From Alphaproteobacteria bacterium (GTDB lineage Bacteria > Pseudomonadota > Alphaproteobacteria > CAAGCB01 > CAG-977): DNA of 64,000 nt. The DNA is taken from assembly GCA_017616015.1 (NCBI GenBank), contig JAFZYY010000024.1, forward strand, positions 124,001 to 188,000. Direction: 5' to 3'. Shown piece by piece: positions 45,348 through 53,616 of this stretch; position 1 is the stretch's first letter, and each line of letters starts with the position of its first letter. A program made the translations under genes and the position numbers. A model generated the notes under the pieces. The model saw only the letters and a program-made list of their open reading frames with translations, did no database searches and had not been told where the DNA came from.

Positions 45348-48011
45348 GTGCTGAAAATGAAAACCGCTGAAAAACCGCAAATGAAGTACCTGAAAGACTA
45401 TAAGAAACCGGATTTTAGAATTGATTCGGTCGATTTGGTCTTTGATTTGGACGAAGAAACAACACAGGTTGTCTCCACGCTTGAAATTTCGAGCGACTAT
45501 AATCGATCCGAAGGGGTGCGCCCGTTGGTTTTAGACGGCAATCATTTAACGTTTAAGCATATCAAAATGAACGGCCGGGAGTTGCCCGCCGATCAGTACG
45601 AAGTCGCCGAAAAAAGTCTGACCGTATTTAATCCGCCTGAAAAATTCACGCTGGAAATCGGTACGGAAATTCACCCGAAAGCCAATACGCGTCTGGAGGG
45701 ACTCTATTATTCCAACGGCGCTTTGTGTTCGCAAAACGAACCGGAAGGTTTCCGTTGCATCACGTATTATCTGGATCACCCCGACGTGATGAGTAGCTTT
45801 ACGACAACTTTAATTGCGGACAAGAAAAAGTACCCTATTTTGTTGTCGAACGGCAATCCGATTGAAAAGAAAGATTTGCCGAACGGCCGTCATCAGGTCA
45901 CATGGCAGGATCCGTTTAAAAAACCATGCTATCTGTTCGCAATCGTCGGCGGCGATCTGGCGTCTTTGCACGACACGTTTACGACAAAGTCCGGCCGTGA
46001 AATCAAGCTGGGCATCTATGTCGAACACGGTTATGAAAATCAGGCGTCCTTTGCTCTCGAATCTCTGAAAAGAGCGATGAAATGGGACGAAGACGTTTAC
46101 GGCCTGGAATACGATTTGGATTTGTTCAATATCGTTGCCGTGTCTTATTTCAACATGGGCGCTATGGAAAATAAGGGGCTGAACGTTTTTAACACTTCTT
46201 GCGCGCTGGTGAACAAAGACGTCGGAACGGACGTCGATTTCGCCCATATCGAAAGCGTGATCGCGCATGAATATTTCCATAACTGGTCAGGCGACCGCGT
46301 GACCGCGCGCGACTGGTTCAATCTGAGTCTGAAAGAGGGCTTTACCGTCTATCGCGATCAGGAATTTTCACGCGATATGCACTCGCGGTCGTTGAACAGA
46401 ATTAACGACGTTTTCGACCTGCGCACGCGTCAGTTCCCCGAAGACGCCGGGCCGTTGGCGCATTCCGTGCGTCCGGAATCCTATATGGAAATCAATAATT
46501 ATTACACGGCGACCGTGTACGATAAAGGCGCCGAAGTGATCCGCATGTACGAAAAGCTTTTCGGCAAAGAAAATTTTCTCAAAGGGTGCTCTTTGTACTT
46601 TACGCGCCACGACGGGCAGGCGGTGACGATTGATGATTTTGCCAAATGTCAGGAAGACGCGAATCATGCCGATTTGACTCAATTCAAACGCTGGTATTCT
46701 CAGGCGGGAACGCCGATCGTGACGGCAAAGGCAGACTATGACGCGGCGGCGAAAAAGTATACTCTGACGCTGAAGCAGGAAACAAAACCGACGCCGAACC
46801 AGCCCGAAAAATTGCCGTTCGTGATTCCTTTGGGAATCGGTCTGATCGGTTCCGACGGACAGGATATGCCGTTACAGTTGGAAGGCGAAGACAAAGCGCA
46901 GGGAACGTCGCGCATATTGGTGCTGGATCAGCCGGAACGGACGTTCGTTTTCGTTAACGTGCCGGAAAAGCCCGTTCTGTCGGCCAACCGCGATTTTACC
47001 GCGCCGATTCATTTCGTAATGGATTATACGGACGCGGAACGCATACATCAGGCGCGCTATGATTCAGATTTGTTCAACCGTTGGGACGCGTCTCAGCAGT
47101 ATGCCGTTAAATTGATGCTGAAGATGATCAAGGCCGTTCAGAACGGGGAAAAAGAACCGGCCGTTGATGAGGAGTACATCAGATTGTGGGGCGAATATCT
47201 GACGAATAAGAAACGGAATCCCGCCTATATTGCTCGTTTGATTACATTGCCGCAGGAAAACTATATGGCGGATAAAATGGACGTTGTCGACGTCGACGCG
47301 ATTCATCTCGTCCGCGCTCATTTGAAGAAAGTTTTGGCAACCCGATATAAACAAGAGCTGTTGGCCGTTTATCATGAAAATGATTTCGGCGATCAGCCTT
47401 ATAAGTTCACGACGGAAGACGCGGCCAGACGGTCTTTGAAAAACATGGCGCTGTCTTTTCTGGGAAATCTGGAGACGGAGGAAATCAATCAGATTGTTCG
47501 CCGGCAGTATCATTCGGCCAACAATATGTCGGACAAAATGGCGGCGATGAATATCTGCTCGAATTCCAAAGATCCGCAGCGCGATGAAATTCTGGAAGAT
47601 TTCTATCAGCACTATAAGCATGACGACGGTGTGGTCAACAAGTGGCTGTTCTCCTGTGCTTGCGCGGACAGACCCGATGCCGTTTCGGTTGTGCGCAAAC
47701 TGATGGAACACCCCGCGTTTAATATTAAAAATCCGAATAAACTGCGCTCGCTGATGGGCGGTTTTGCCTATAATCAGCCGGAATTCCACAAAGCGGACGG
47801 TTCCGGATACGCGTTGGCGGCGGAAATGGCTGTCAAAGTCGACGAATTCAACCCGCAGATGGCGTGCCATATGGTGCGGCCGATGATGCGGTGGAAGCGT
47901 TTTGACGAAAAGCGCCGGGAAATGATGAAAGCCGCTCTGGAAAAAGTTCTGGCCAAGCCGGGACTGTCCAGAAACGTTTACGAATTGGTGTCCAAATCGC
48001 TGGCGGAATAA
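45348..48011 (+). CDS. pepN: Aminopeptidase N, first copy
   Basis: The 887-residue product is an M1-family alanyl aminopeptidase of the size of E. coli PepN (870). It shows the exopeptidase motif GAMENKG and the zinc site HEYFH near residue 307 followed by the distal Glu in NLSLKEGFTVYRDQ. No signal peptide is present, so it acts in the cytoplasm on small peptides. The GTG at 45348 is chosen because AAAAGG is 6 bases upstream; an ATG 9 bases later is possible. A second full-length copy follows after a terminator. Confidence 0.94.
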   Translation: MLKMKTAEKPQMKYLKDYKKPDFRIDSVDLVFDLDEETTQVVSTLEISSDYNRSEGVRPLVLDGNHLTFKHIKMNGRELPADQYEVAEKSLTVFNPPEKFTLEIGTEIHPKANTRLEGLYYSNGALCSQNEPEGFRCITYYLDHPDVMSSFTTTLIADKKKYPILLSNGNPIEKKDLPNGRHQVTWQDPFKKPCYLFAIVGGDLASLHDTFTTKSGREIKLGIYVEHGYENQASFALESLKRAMKWDEDVYGLEYDLDLFNIVAVSYFNMGAMENKGLNVFNTSCALVNKDVGTDVDFAHIESVIAHEYFHNWSGDRVTARDWFNLSLKEGFTVYRDQEFSRDMHSRSLNRINDVFDLRTRQFPEDAGPLAHSVRPESYMEINNYYTATVYDKGAEVIRMYEKLFGKENFLKGCSLYFTRHDGQAVTIDDFAKCQEDANHADLTQFKRWYSQAGTPIVTAKADYDAAAKKYTLTLKQETKPTPNQPEKLPFVIPLGIGLIGSDGQDMPLQLEGEDKAQGTSRILVLDQPERTFVFVNVPEKPVLSANRDFTAPIHFVMDYTDAERIHQARYDSDLFNRWDASQQYAVKLMLKMIKAVQNGEKEPAVDEEYIRLWGEYLTNKKRNPAYIARLITLPQENYMADKMDVVDVDAIHLVRAHLKKVLATRYKQELLAVYHENDFGDQPYKFTTEDAARRSLKNMALSFLGNLETEEINQIVRRQYHSANNMSDKMAAMNICSNSKDPQRDEILEDFYQHYKHDDGVVNKWLFSCACADRPDAVSVVRKLMEHPAFNIKNPNKLRSLMGGFAYNQPEFHKADGSGYALAAEMAVKVDEFNPQMACHMVRPMMRWKRFDEKRREMMKAALEKVLAKPGLSRNVYELVSKSLAE

Positions 48012-48027
48012 ATACCGCCGAAAGAAG

Positions 48028-48068
48028 AAACCGCCGGAACCTTTTTGGAAAACGGCGGTTTTTTTTAT
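48028..48068 (+). terminator. Terminator after first pepN
   Basis: AAACCGCCG (48028-48036) and CGGCGGTTT (48053-48061) form a 9-bp GC-rich stem followed by T residues to 48066. Confidence 0.85.
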
Positions 48069-48164
48069 CCAAAGCGTTCAAAAACGGCTTTTTGTTTTTT
48101 AAAATTAAAGGATTTCAATGGGTTTCGGCACGTCCGGAAAAATAAAAAAAAGGTTCTTTTTTTC

Positions 48165-48194
48165 TTGATTTTGGACAAAAAAACTGTGTACTAT
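48165..48194 (+). promoter_or_regulatory. Candidate promoter of second pepN
   Basis: TTGATT (48165-48170) and TACTAT (48189-48194) are 18 bases apart, upstream of the ATG at 48228. Each hexamer matches consensus at 4 of 6 bases. The terminator just upstream makes an independent promoter necessary. Confidence 0.35.
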
Positions 48195-48227
48195 GGACAA
48201 GATTTTGTTTTTTAATGTAAGGGAAAA

Positions 48228-51083
48228 ATGATGTCGGAAAATTCACCAAAGGTTAAATATCTGAAAGATTATAAAAAACCCGATTACAAAATTGAAGCCG
48301 TTCATTTGGATTTCGATTTGGACGAGGAAAACACTCAAGTTTCTTCCACGATGAAAATTAAAAGCGATTATGACGCTTCCACCGGCGAAGTCCGTCCGCT
48401 CCATTTGGACGGTGACGAGCTGACCCTGACGGGGATCGCGATTAACGGCCGTCCTTTGGAACCCGAAGAATACGTTGTTGACGATAAGGGACTGACGATT
48501 TTGAATCCGCCGAAGGAATTCGAATTGTCGATCGGAACGGAAATTCACCCGAAAGCGAATACAAAGCTGGAAGGGCTTTATGTGTCCAACGGTATGTTCT
48601 GCACGCAGTGCGAACCGGAAGGATTCCGCCGCATCACGTATTATCCCGATCACCCGGACTGCATGAGCGTCTTTACGACGACCATTCGCGCCGATAAGGA
48701 CAAATTGCCCTGCCTGTTGTCAAACGGCAACATGATTAAGGAAGAACAAATGGAAGACGGCAGAACGGCCGTAACCTGGTATGATCCGTTCCCGAAACCG
48801 TCTTATCTGTTCGCTCTGGTCGGCGGCGATCTGGACTACATCAACGATAAGTTCGTCACGATGTCCGGCCGCGAAGTGACTCTGGGCGTTTATGCCAACA
48901 AAGGCCAGAAAGACAAGCTGGGCTACACGATGGATTCCATTAAACGCTCCATGGCCTGGGACGAACAGGCTTTCGGACGCGAATACGATTTGGATTTGTT
49001 CAATCTGGTGGCGGTTTCCGATTTTAACCAGGGCGCCATGGAAAACAAAGGGCTGAATATTTTCAACAGCTCTTACGTGATTGCGGACGCCCATACGGCG
49101 ACGGACGAAGACTATGCCGGCATTGAAGGCGTTGTCGGCCATGAATATTTCCATAACTGGTCGGGCGACCGCGTGACGGTGCGCGACTGGTTCAACCTGA
49201 GCCTGAAAGAAGGGCTGACGGTTTACCGCGATCAGGAATTTTCGCGCGATATGCGTTCCCGTTCCGTGAACCGTATTGAAGATGTCGCCGCTTTGCGCGC
49301 CGGACAATTTGCGGAAGACGCCGGCCCGACCGCGCATGCCGTTCGTCCGGAATCTTATGTCGAAATCAATAACTTCTACACGTCGACGATTTACAACAAA
49401 GGCGCGGAAATCGTTCGTATGTACGAAAAGATGCTGGGCAAGGAAAAGTTCCGCGAAGCAAACGACCTGCATTTTTCGCGCAATGACGGCAAAGCCGTGA
49501 CGATTGATGATTACGCCAAGTGCATGGAAGATGTTTCCGGCATGGATTTGACTCAATTCAAGCGTTGGTATTCTCAGGCCGGTACGCCGTCCGTTTATGC
49601 CGAAGGCGTTTATGACGAAAAGACGCAGACATATACGCTGAAGCTGCGTCAGACGACAAAGCCGACGCCGGGACAGGAAACAAAGTTACCGTTTGTCATT
49701 CCGATGGAAATGGGACTGTTGGACAAAGACGGCAACGATATGCCGTTGCAGTTGGCCGGCGAAAAAGAGCCTCAGGGCACTTCCCGCGTCATGATTATGG
49801 ATCAGGACGAAGTGACGCTTACGTTCGTCAATGTTAAAGAAAAGCCTGTTTTGTCCGCTAACCGCGACTTTACGGCGCCGATCAATTTCCATATGGATTA
49901 CACGGACGCCGAGCGCGCTCATTTGATGGCGCACGATTCCGATCTGTTCAACCGTTGGGACGCGGCGCAGCAGTACGGCGTTCAGAAAATGCTGGAAATG
50001 GTGAAGGATATTCAGGCCGGCAAAGAACCCAAAGTGGACGAAGGATATTTGAACGCGCTGGGCTCTTATCTGAAAGATCCGTCTTTGGATAAGGCGTTTG
50101 TCGCAAAAGCGTTGGAATTGCCGAGCGAAAAATACATCGCCGATCAGATGGACGTTGTGGACGTTGACGCGGTGGCAAAGGCTCGCTCCATGGTCTCTAA
50201 GGCGTTTGTCGAACGTTTCGAAAAGGATCTGGTCAATATTTACGATTCTCTGAATGTGGAAAGGCCGTTTGAACCGGTTGCGAAAGACGCGGGCGAACGC
50301 GCTTTGAAGAATACGGCTCTGGCTTATCTGGCTTCTACGGAAAAACAGGAATATGCGGATCGCGTTATGGCGCAGTATGAAAGCGCTAACAACATGACCG
50401 ACCGCTTCGCCGCATTGAAAGTGGCGGCCGGTATGGAAGCAGGCAAGCCGATTGTCGCCGATTTCTACAACCGCTTTAAAGACGAAGAACTGGTCGTCAA
50501 CAAATGGCTGGGCGTTGTGGCTTCCGAAGGACTGGAAGGGGCAAAGAGCGCCGTCAATCACGAAGCTTTCGCGATTACGAACCCGAACAAAGTGCGCGCT
50601 GTTATGCGTCGTTTCTCGGGCAATCAGAAGGCTTTCCATGCCAAAGACGGTTCCGGATACGAATTTGTCGCCGATATGGTGCTGAAACTGGACGGCATCA
50701 ATCCGTTGGTTGCTGCTGATGTGGCGAAACCTTTGGCTTCATGGCGCCGTTTCGACCCCGAACGTCAGGCGATGATGAAGGGCGCTTTGGAAAAGATTCT
50801 GGAAAAACCGGGATTGTCCAAGAATGTGTACGAAGTCGTTTCCAAATCTTTGGGCGATACGGAAACAAAGAAAGCCAGAATTCTGGAAAACAAAGCCAAA
50901 TTGCAAAAACGCGCCAAGACGGACGCTTTCCTGAAACGCGAACCGTTGAAGGTCTTTGTCTCAGGTGCGCACGGCAAGGAAAGCGAACCGGTTCACGCCG
51001 CTTTATTGGAAGGGAAAAAGGCAAAAGTTGTTTCTTCTTCCGCGAACATTCAGGCGGCTCGCAACAAAGCTCAGGAACGCTAG
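48228..51083 (+). CDS. pepN: Aminopeptidase N, second copy with C-terminal extension
   Basis: The 951-residue product is collinear with the first copy from MKYLKDYKKP-like N-terminus to the SRNVYELVSKSL-like end, and it keeps GAMENKG, HEYFH near residue 304 and the distal Glu in LSLKEGLTVYRDQ. The residue before the zinc motif is Gly (VVGHEYFH) where the first copy has Ala. After the shared end it has about 75 extra residues, Lys/Ala-rich with an RAKTDAFLKREPLKVFVSG segment. The first 45 residues are nearly superposable in both. It has its own promoter candidate and terminator, so the two can be regulated separately. Confidence 0.94.
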   Translation: MMSENSPKVKYLKDYKKPDYKIEAVHLDFDLDEENTQVSSTMKIKSDYDASTGEVRPLHLDGDELTLTGIAINGRPLEPEEYVVDDKGLTILNPPKEFELSIGTEIHPKANTKLEGLYVSNGMFCTQCEPEGFRRITYYPDHPDCMSVFTTTIRADKDKLPCLLSNGNMIKEEQMEDGRTAVTWYDPFPKPSYLFALVGGDLDYINDKFVTMSGREVTLGVYANKGQKDKLGYTMDSIKRSMAWDEQAFGREYDLDLFNLVAVSDFNQGAMENKGLNIFNSSYVIADAHTATDEDYAGIEGVVGHEYFHNWSGDRVTVRDWFNLSLKEGLTVYRDQEFSRDMRSRSVNRIEDVAALRAGQFAEDAGPTAHAVRPESYVEINNFYTSTIYNKGAEIVRMYEKMLGKEKFREANDLHFSRNDGKAVTIDDYAKCMEDVSGMDLTQFKRWYSQAGTPSVYAEGVYDEKTQTYTLKLRQTTKPTPGQETKLPFVIPMEMGLLDKDGNDMPLQLAGEKEPQGTSRVMIMDQDEVTLTFVNVKEKPVLSANRDFTAPINFHMDYTDAERAHLMAHDSDLFNRWDAAQQYGVQKMLEMVKDIQAGKEPKVDEGYLNALGSYLKDPSLDKAFVAKALELPSEKYIADQMDVVDVDAVAKARSMVSKAFVERFEKDLVNIYDSLNVERPFEPVAKDAGERALKNTALAYLASTEKQEYADRVMAQYESANNMTDRFAALKVAAGMEAGKPIVADFYNRFKDEELVVNKWLGVVASEGLEGAKSAVNHEAFAITNPNKVRAVMRRFSGNQKAFHAKDGSGYEFVADMVLKLDGINPLVAADVAKPLASWRRFDPERQAMMKGALEKILEKPGLSKNVYEVVSKSLGDTETKKARILENKAKLQKRAKTDAFLKREPLKVFVSGAHGKESEPVHAALLEGKKAKVVSSSANIQAARNKAQER

Positions 51084-51098
51084 GTAACTTTTTTATTG

Positions 51099-51131
51099 AA
51101 CCGCCGGGGAATTTTCTCCGGCGGTTTATTA
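51099..51131 (+). terminator. Terminator after second pepN
   Basis: AACCGCCGG (51099-51107) and CCGGCGGTT (51118-51126) pair around a 10-base loop, followed by TATTATTTT. Confidence 0.78.
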
Positions 51132-51202
51132 TTTTGTGGGCAGAAAAGCGTTTTCCTGATATAAATATGTAAAGAGAGAATTTAAAGAAAAGGGTTCTTT
51201 TG

Positions 51203-52270
51203 ATGAAATACAAAGGTATTATTTTTCTGTCGGTTTTAGCGTTATTCTGTAGCACGGCGCAGGAAACTAAGGCGGCTCCTTCTCAAAAGAAGGCTCAAAA
51301 TATTTATACGCAGAAAAAGACCGAAAATAAGCCCAAATCTATTTGGGACGATGAAACGGCCGCTAACCCGTATTTTAAGGATCCTAAAAAAAAGAAAAAA
51401 GCTCCCGTCGTTAAAAAAGAAAAACCTAAAAAAGTTCAGGAAAAAGCATACAAAAAGCCCGTTTATACAGGGCCTAATCAAAAAGAAATAGCGCAAAACG
51501 CCATAAAAAAGGCGGAAGAGAATTTTAAAACCTTTTTTTCTTTCGGCAAATATGATCTGAAATACGGTCAGATTTCTTATAATGTGAACGGCGATGTCTT
51601 ATCCGTTTCCGATGTGACGATTAAAAGTATGGAAAAATTTAATGCGGCGCCGTATTTAATGAAAGCAGAGCAAATCATTCTCAGAAGCTTTAATGTCGGT
51701 GAAAAAAACGGCAAGCCGATGTTGAACGACGGGGAAATGATCGTTCGAAAGCTGGAACTTCCGGTATGGAATCAGAAATTTGTTAAAAAAGGAAAGGTGG
51801 ATATTGCTCAGCTGAGAATGAAAGGCGATATACCGGCTTATCTGAAAGCAAAAGGAGAGGGCAAGCTCAGCGCGCTTGAAGTTCGGGATTTACGTTCCGA
51901 AGCCATTATTAACGAAACGGTTCTGAATAACGTCGTCCGTTCCAAAATATTGTCCGCTTCTTCGGCATCGTTTTATGACGCGGAAGTAAAGAAAGATCTT
52001 CTGGAAGCTCTGAAACAGCAAACGATAGACGGGTTGAATTTCAGCTCTGCTGCCATTAACGGAAAAGAAATTTCCACGAAAGACGGCGCTGCTTCCGCTA
52101 TGACGTCTTATTCGGCCAGGATTTTAAATACGGATTTGGTTTTAGGCGCCAGACTGGAGGCAAAAAAGGACAAGCCTAATCCTTCTCCCGATTTGAATTT
52201 GCTGAAGCAAAACGCCGCCGAAAACAAAGCGGCAATCGCGGCAACGGAAACGGAAGTACAACCGAAATAA
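51203..52270 (+). CDS. Secreted Lys-rich protein of unknown function
   Basis: The ATG at 51203 is preferred over an overlapping TTG three bases upstream; AAAGGG lies before it. The 355-residue product has a signal peptide (residues 1-25, ending ETKAA), then about 65 basic, Lys/Pro-rich residues, and a strand-rich domain from about residue 105 on that repeats a DLKYGQISYNVNGDVLSVSDV-type pattern seen in periplasmic lipid-binding-like folds. I do not recognise a family. It is the first gene of the operon with the pentapeptide-repeat and VirD4-like genes, 11 bases upstream. Confidence 0.7.
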   Translation: MKYKGIIFLSVLALFCSTAQETKAAPSQKKAQNIYTQKKTENKPKSIWDDETAANPYFKDPKKKKKAPVVKKEKPKKVQEKAYKKPVYTGPNQKEIAQNAIKKAEENFKTFFSFGKYDLKYGQISYNVNGDVLSVSDVTIKSMEKFNAAPYLMKAEQIILRSFNVGEKNGKPMLNDGEMIVRKLELPVWNQKFVKKGKVDIAQLRMKGDIPAYLKAKGEGKLSALEVRDLRSEAIINETVLNNVVRSKILSASSASFYDAEVKKDLLEALKQQTIDGLNFSSAAINGKEISTKDGAASAMTSYSARILNTDLVLGARLEAKKDKPNPSPDLNLLKQNAAENKAAIAATETEVQPK

Positions 52271-52281
52271 AAGAAACAGGC

Positions 52282-53613
52282 ATGGAAAACACGGAAAACG
52301 ACGGGAAAAAGGAAACTCAAGGCGTTTACAGCGCTCTGACAAAGCGTCCCGATCCGAAAGTGGTCGATACGTCCGATGCCAATATCAGTTATGTCGCCGG
52401 CGTCCGTATCGTTGATGAAATTCAGCAACGCAAGGATCGCTTTAACGGTTGGGAAAAAGATGAAAACGCTCAACTTGTCGTCAGTTTTCTGGCTCAGGGG
52501 GAATTCAATAAATTTGTCGGCGCCGATTTATCCGAAGTCGATTTTTCGGGCGCGGATCTGTCTTCGATTAATCTGCAAAATGCCGATTTAAAAAACGCCA
52601 ATCTGTCCGGCGTCGATTTACGCGGCGCCGATTTGCGCGGTGCCGATTTACGCGGAGTCAATCTGGAAGAAGCCGATTTGGAAGGCGCTAATCTGGAAGG
52701 CGCTCTGCTGGACGGCGCGTATTTGAAAAACGCCAAGATCATCGGCGCGAAACTGGCTAAACAAGCGCTGAACGAATTGGAAAAAATGCAACAGATGCAA
52801 CGCGATGCCGAAGAAGGCAAGCTTGATCTGCGAAAAGTTAATCTGAAATATCTTGATTTGCGCAAACTTGATTTACGCGGCGTCGATCTGACGGGCGTGG
52901 ATCTGTCCGGCGTCAATCTGGTCGGCGTGAATTTAAGCGGCGTTAAGATAGATCAAAAGTATTTGGACGGAACGTATTTGTTTCAGCAGGCTGCCGGCAG
53001 AAAAGTCGATATTAAAAAAGGGAATATCGCGGGACTGGATTTAACAAGCGCCAATCAAATGAAAGCCAGTATGCTGGAACTGGAGATTTTGCGGCGCAAG
53101 CGGCTGACCAATCAGGAAGAAGAACAAAAGCATCTGGAAGAAATCAACAAAATCGCAGAGGAAAAACAGGTTAAAAACGAGCAGGATTTGTTGCGGAAAC
53201 GCCAACAGGAGGAATCCTCGAATCCTATGCCGGAACAGTCCGAAGACGGTTTATCCCGCGAATTGGAGTTTTTAAGATCCCGCCGTTTAAACCAACCGTC
53301 GGTCGAAGAAATGAAGGCGCGTCTGCAGGACGTCGTTTTGGAAAACCACGGCGCTTTGAAAAGCGGCGCCAAAAGTTTGGTGACTCATCGCCCGCGCCGC
53401 AAAGAAGAGTTGCCGCCCAGCAAGTACGACTTCCCGATACTTTATCCCGTTGATGAAGAGGAAAAGGATAAAGAAGAAAAGAAGACCGCTGTTCAGGAAG
53501 CTGTCAAATTTGCCGGAAAGGTCGTTCAAAAAGTCATTCAGAAAGTTTCTTTTCCGCGTCGGCAGAAATCTCGACTGCGCGTTAAACGCCAAAGACAAAA
53601 GCAAAGGAGTTAG
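52282..53613 (+). CDS. Pentapeptide-repeat protein with charged C-terminal tail
   Basis: The 443-residue product has pentapeptide repeats in two blocks: residues about 78-155 (ADLSEVDFSGADL, NADLKNANLSGVDL and so on) and 178-230 (LDLRGVDLTGVDLSGVNL), which should form a right-handed beta-helix. The two blocks are split by a helical KQALNELEKMQQMQRDAEEGK spacer. Residues about 255-443 are charged, coiled-coil-like, and end in a very basic segment. There is no signal peptide. The start lies 11 bases after the secreted protein gene and the stop 3 bases before the VirD4-like gene, so an adaptor or scaffold role for the coupling ATPase is likely but unproven. Confidence 0.88.
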   Translation: MENTENDGKKETQGVYSALTKRPDPKVVDTSDANISYVAGVRIVDEIQQRKDRFNGWEKDENAQLVVSFLAQGEFNKFVGADLSEVDFSGADLSSINLQNADLKNANLSGVDLRGADLRGADLRGVNLEEADLEGANLEGALLDGAYLKNAKIIGAKLAKQALNELEKMQQMQRDAEEGKLDLRKVNLKYLDLRKLDLRGVDLTGVDLSGVNLVGVNLSGVKIDQKYLDGTYLFQQAAGRKVDIKKGNIAGLDLTSANQMKASMLELEILRRKRLTNQEEEQKHLEEINKIAEEKQVKNEQDLLRKRQQEESSNPMPEQSEDGLSRELEFLRSRRLNQPSVEEMKARLQDVVLENHGALKSGAKSLVTHRPRRKEELPPSKYDFPILYPVDEEEKDKEEKKTAVQEAVKFAGKVVQKVIQKVSFPRRQKSRLRVKRQRQKQRS

Positions 53614-53616
53614 GAG

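Noticed and set aside
49686-50639. 317-codon minus-strand open frame inside the second pepN
   Set aside because: It mirrors a conserved coding region; a similar antisense frame is seen in the first pepN, as expected from shared codon use.
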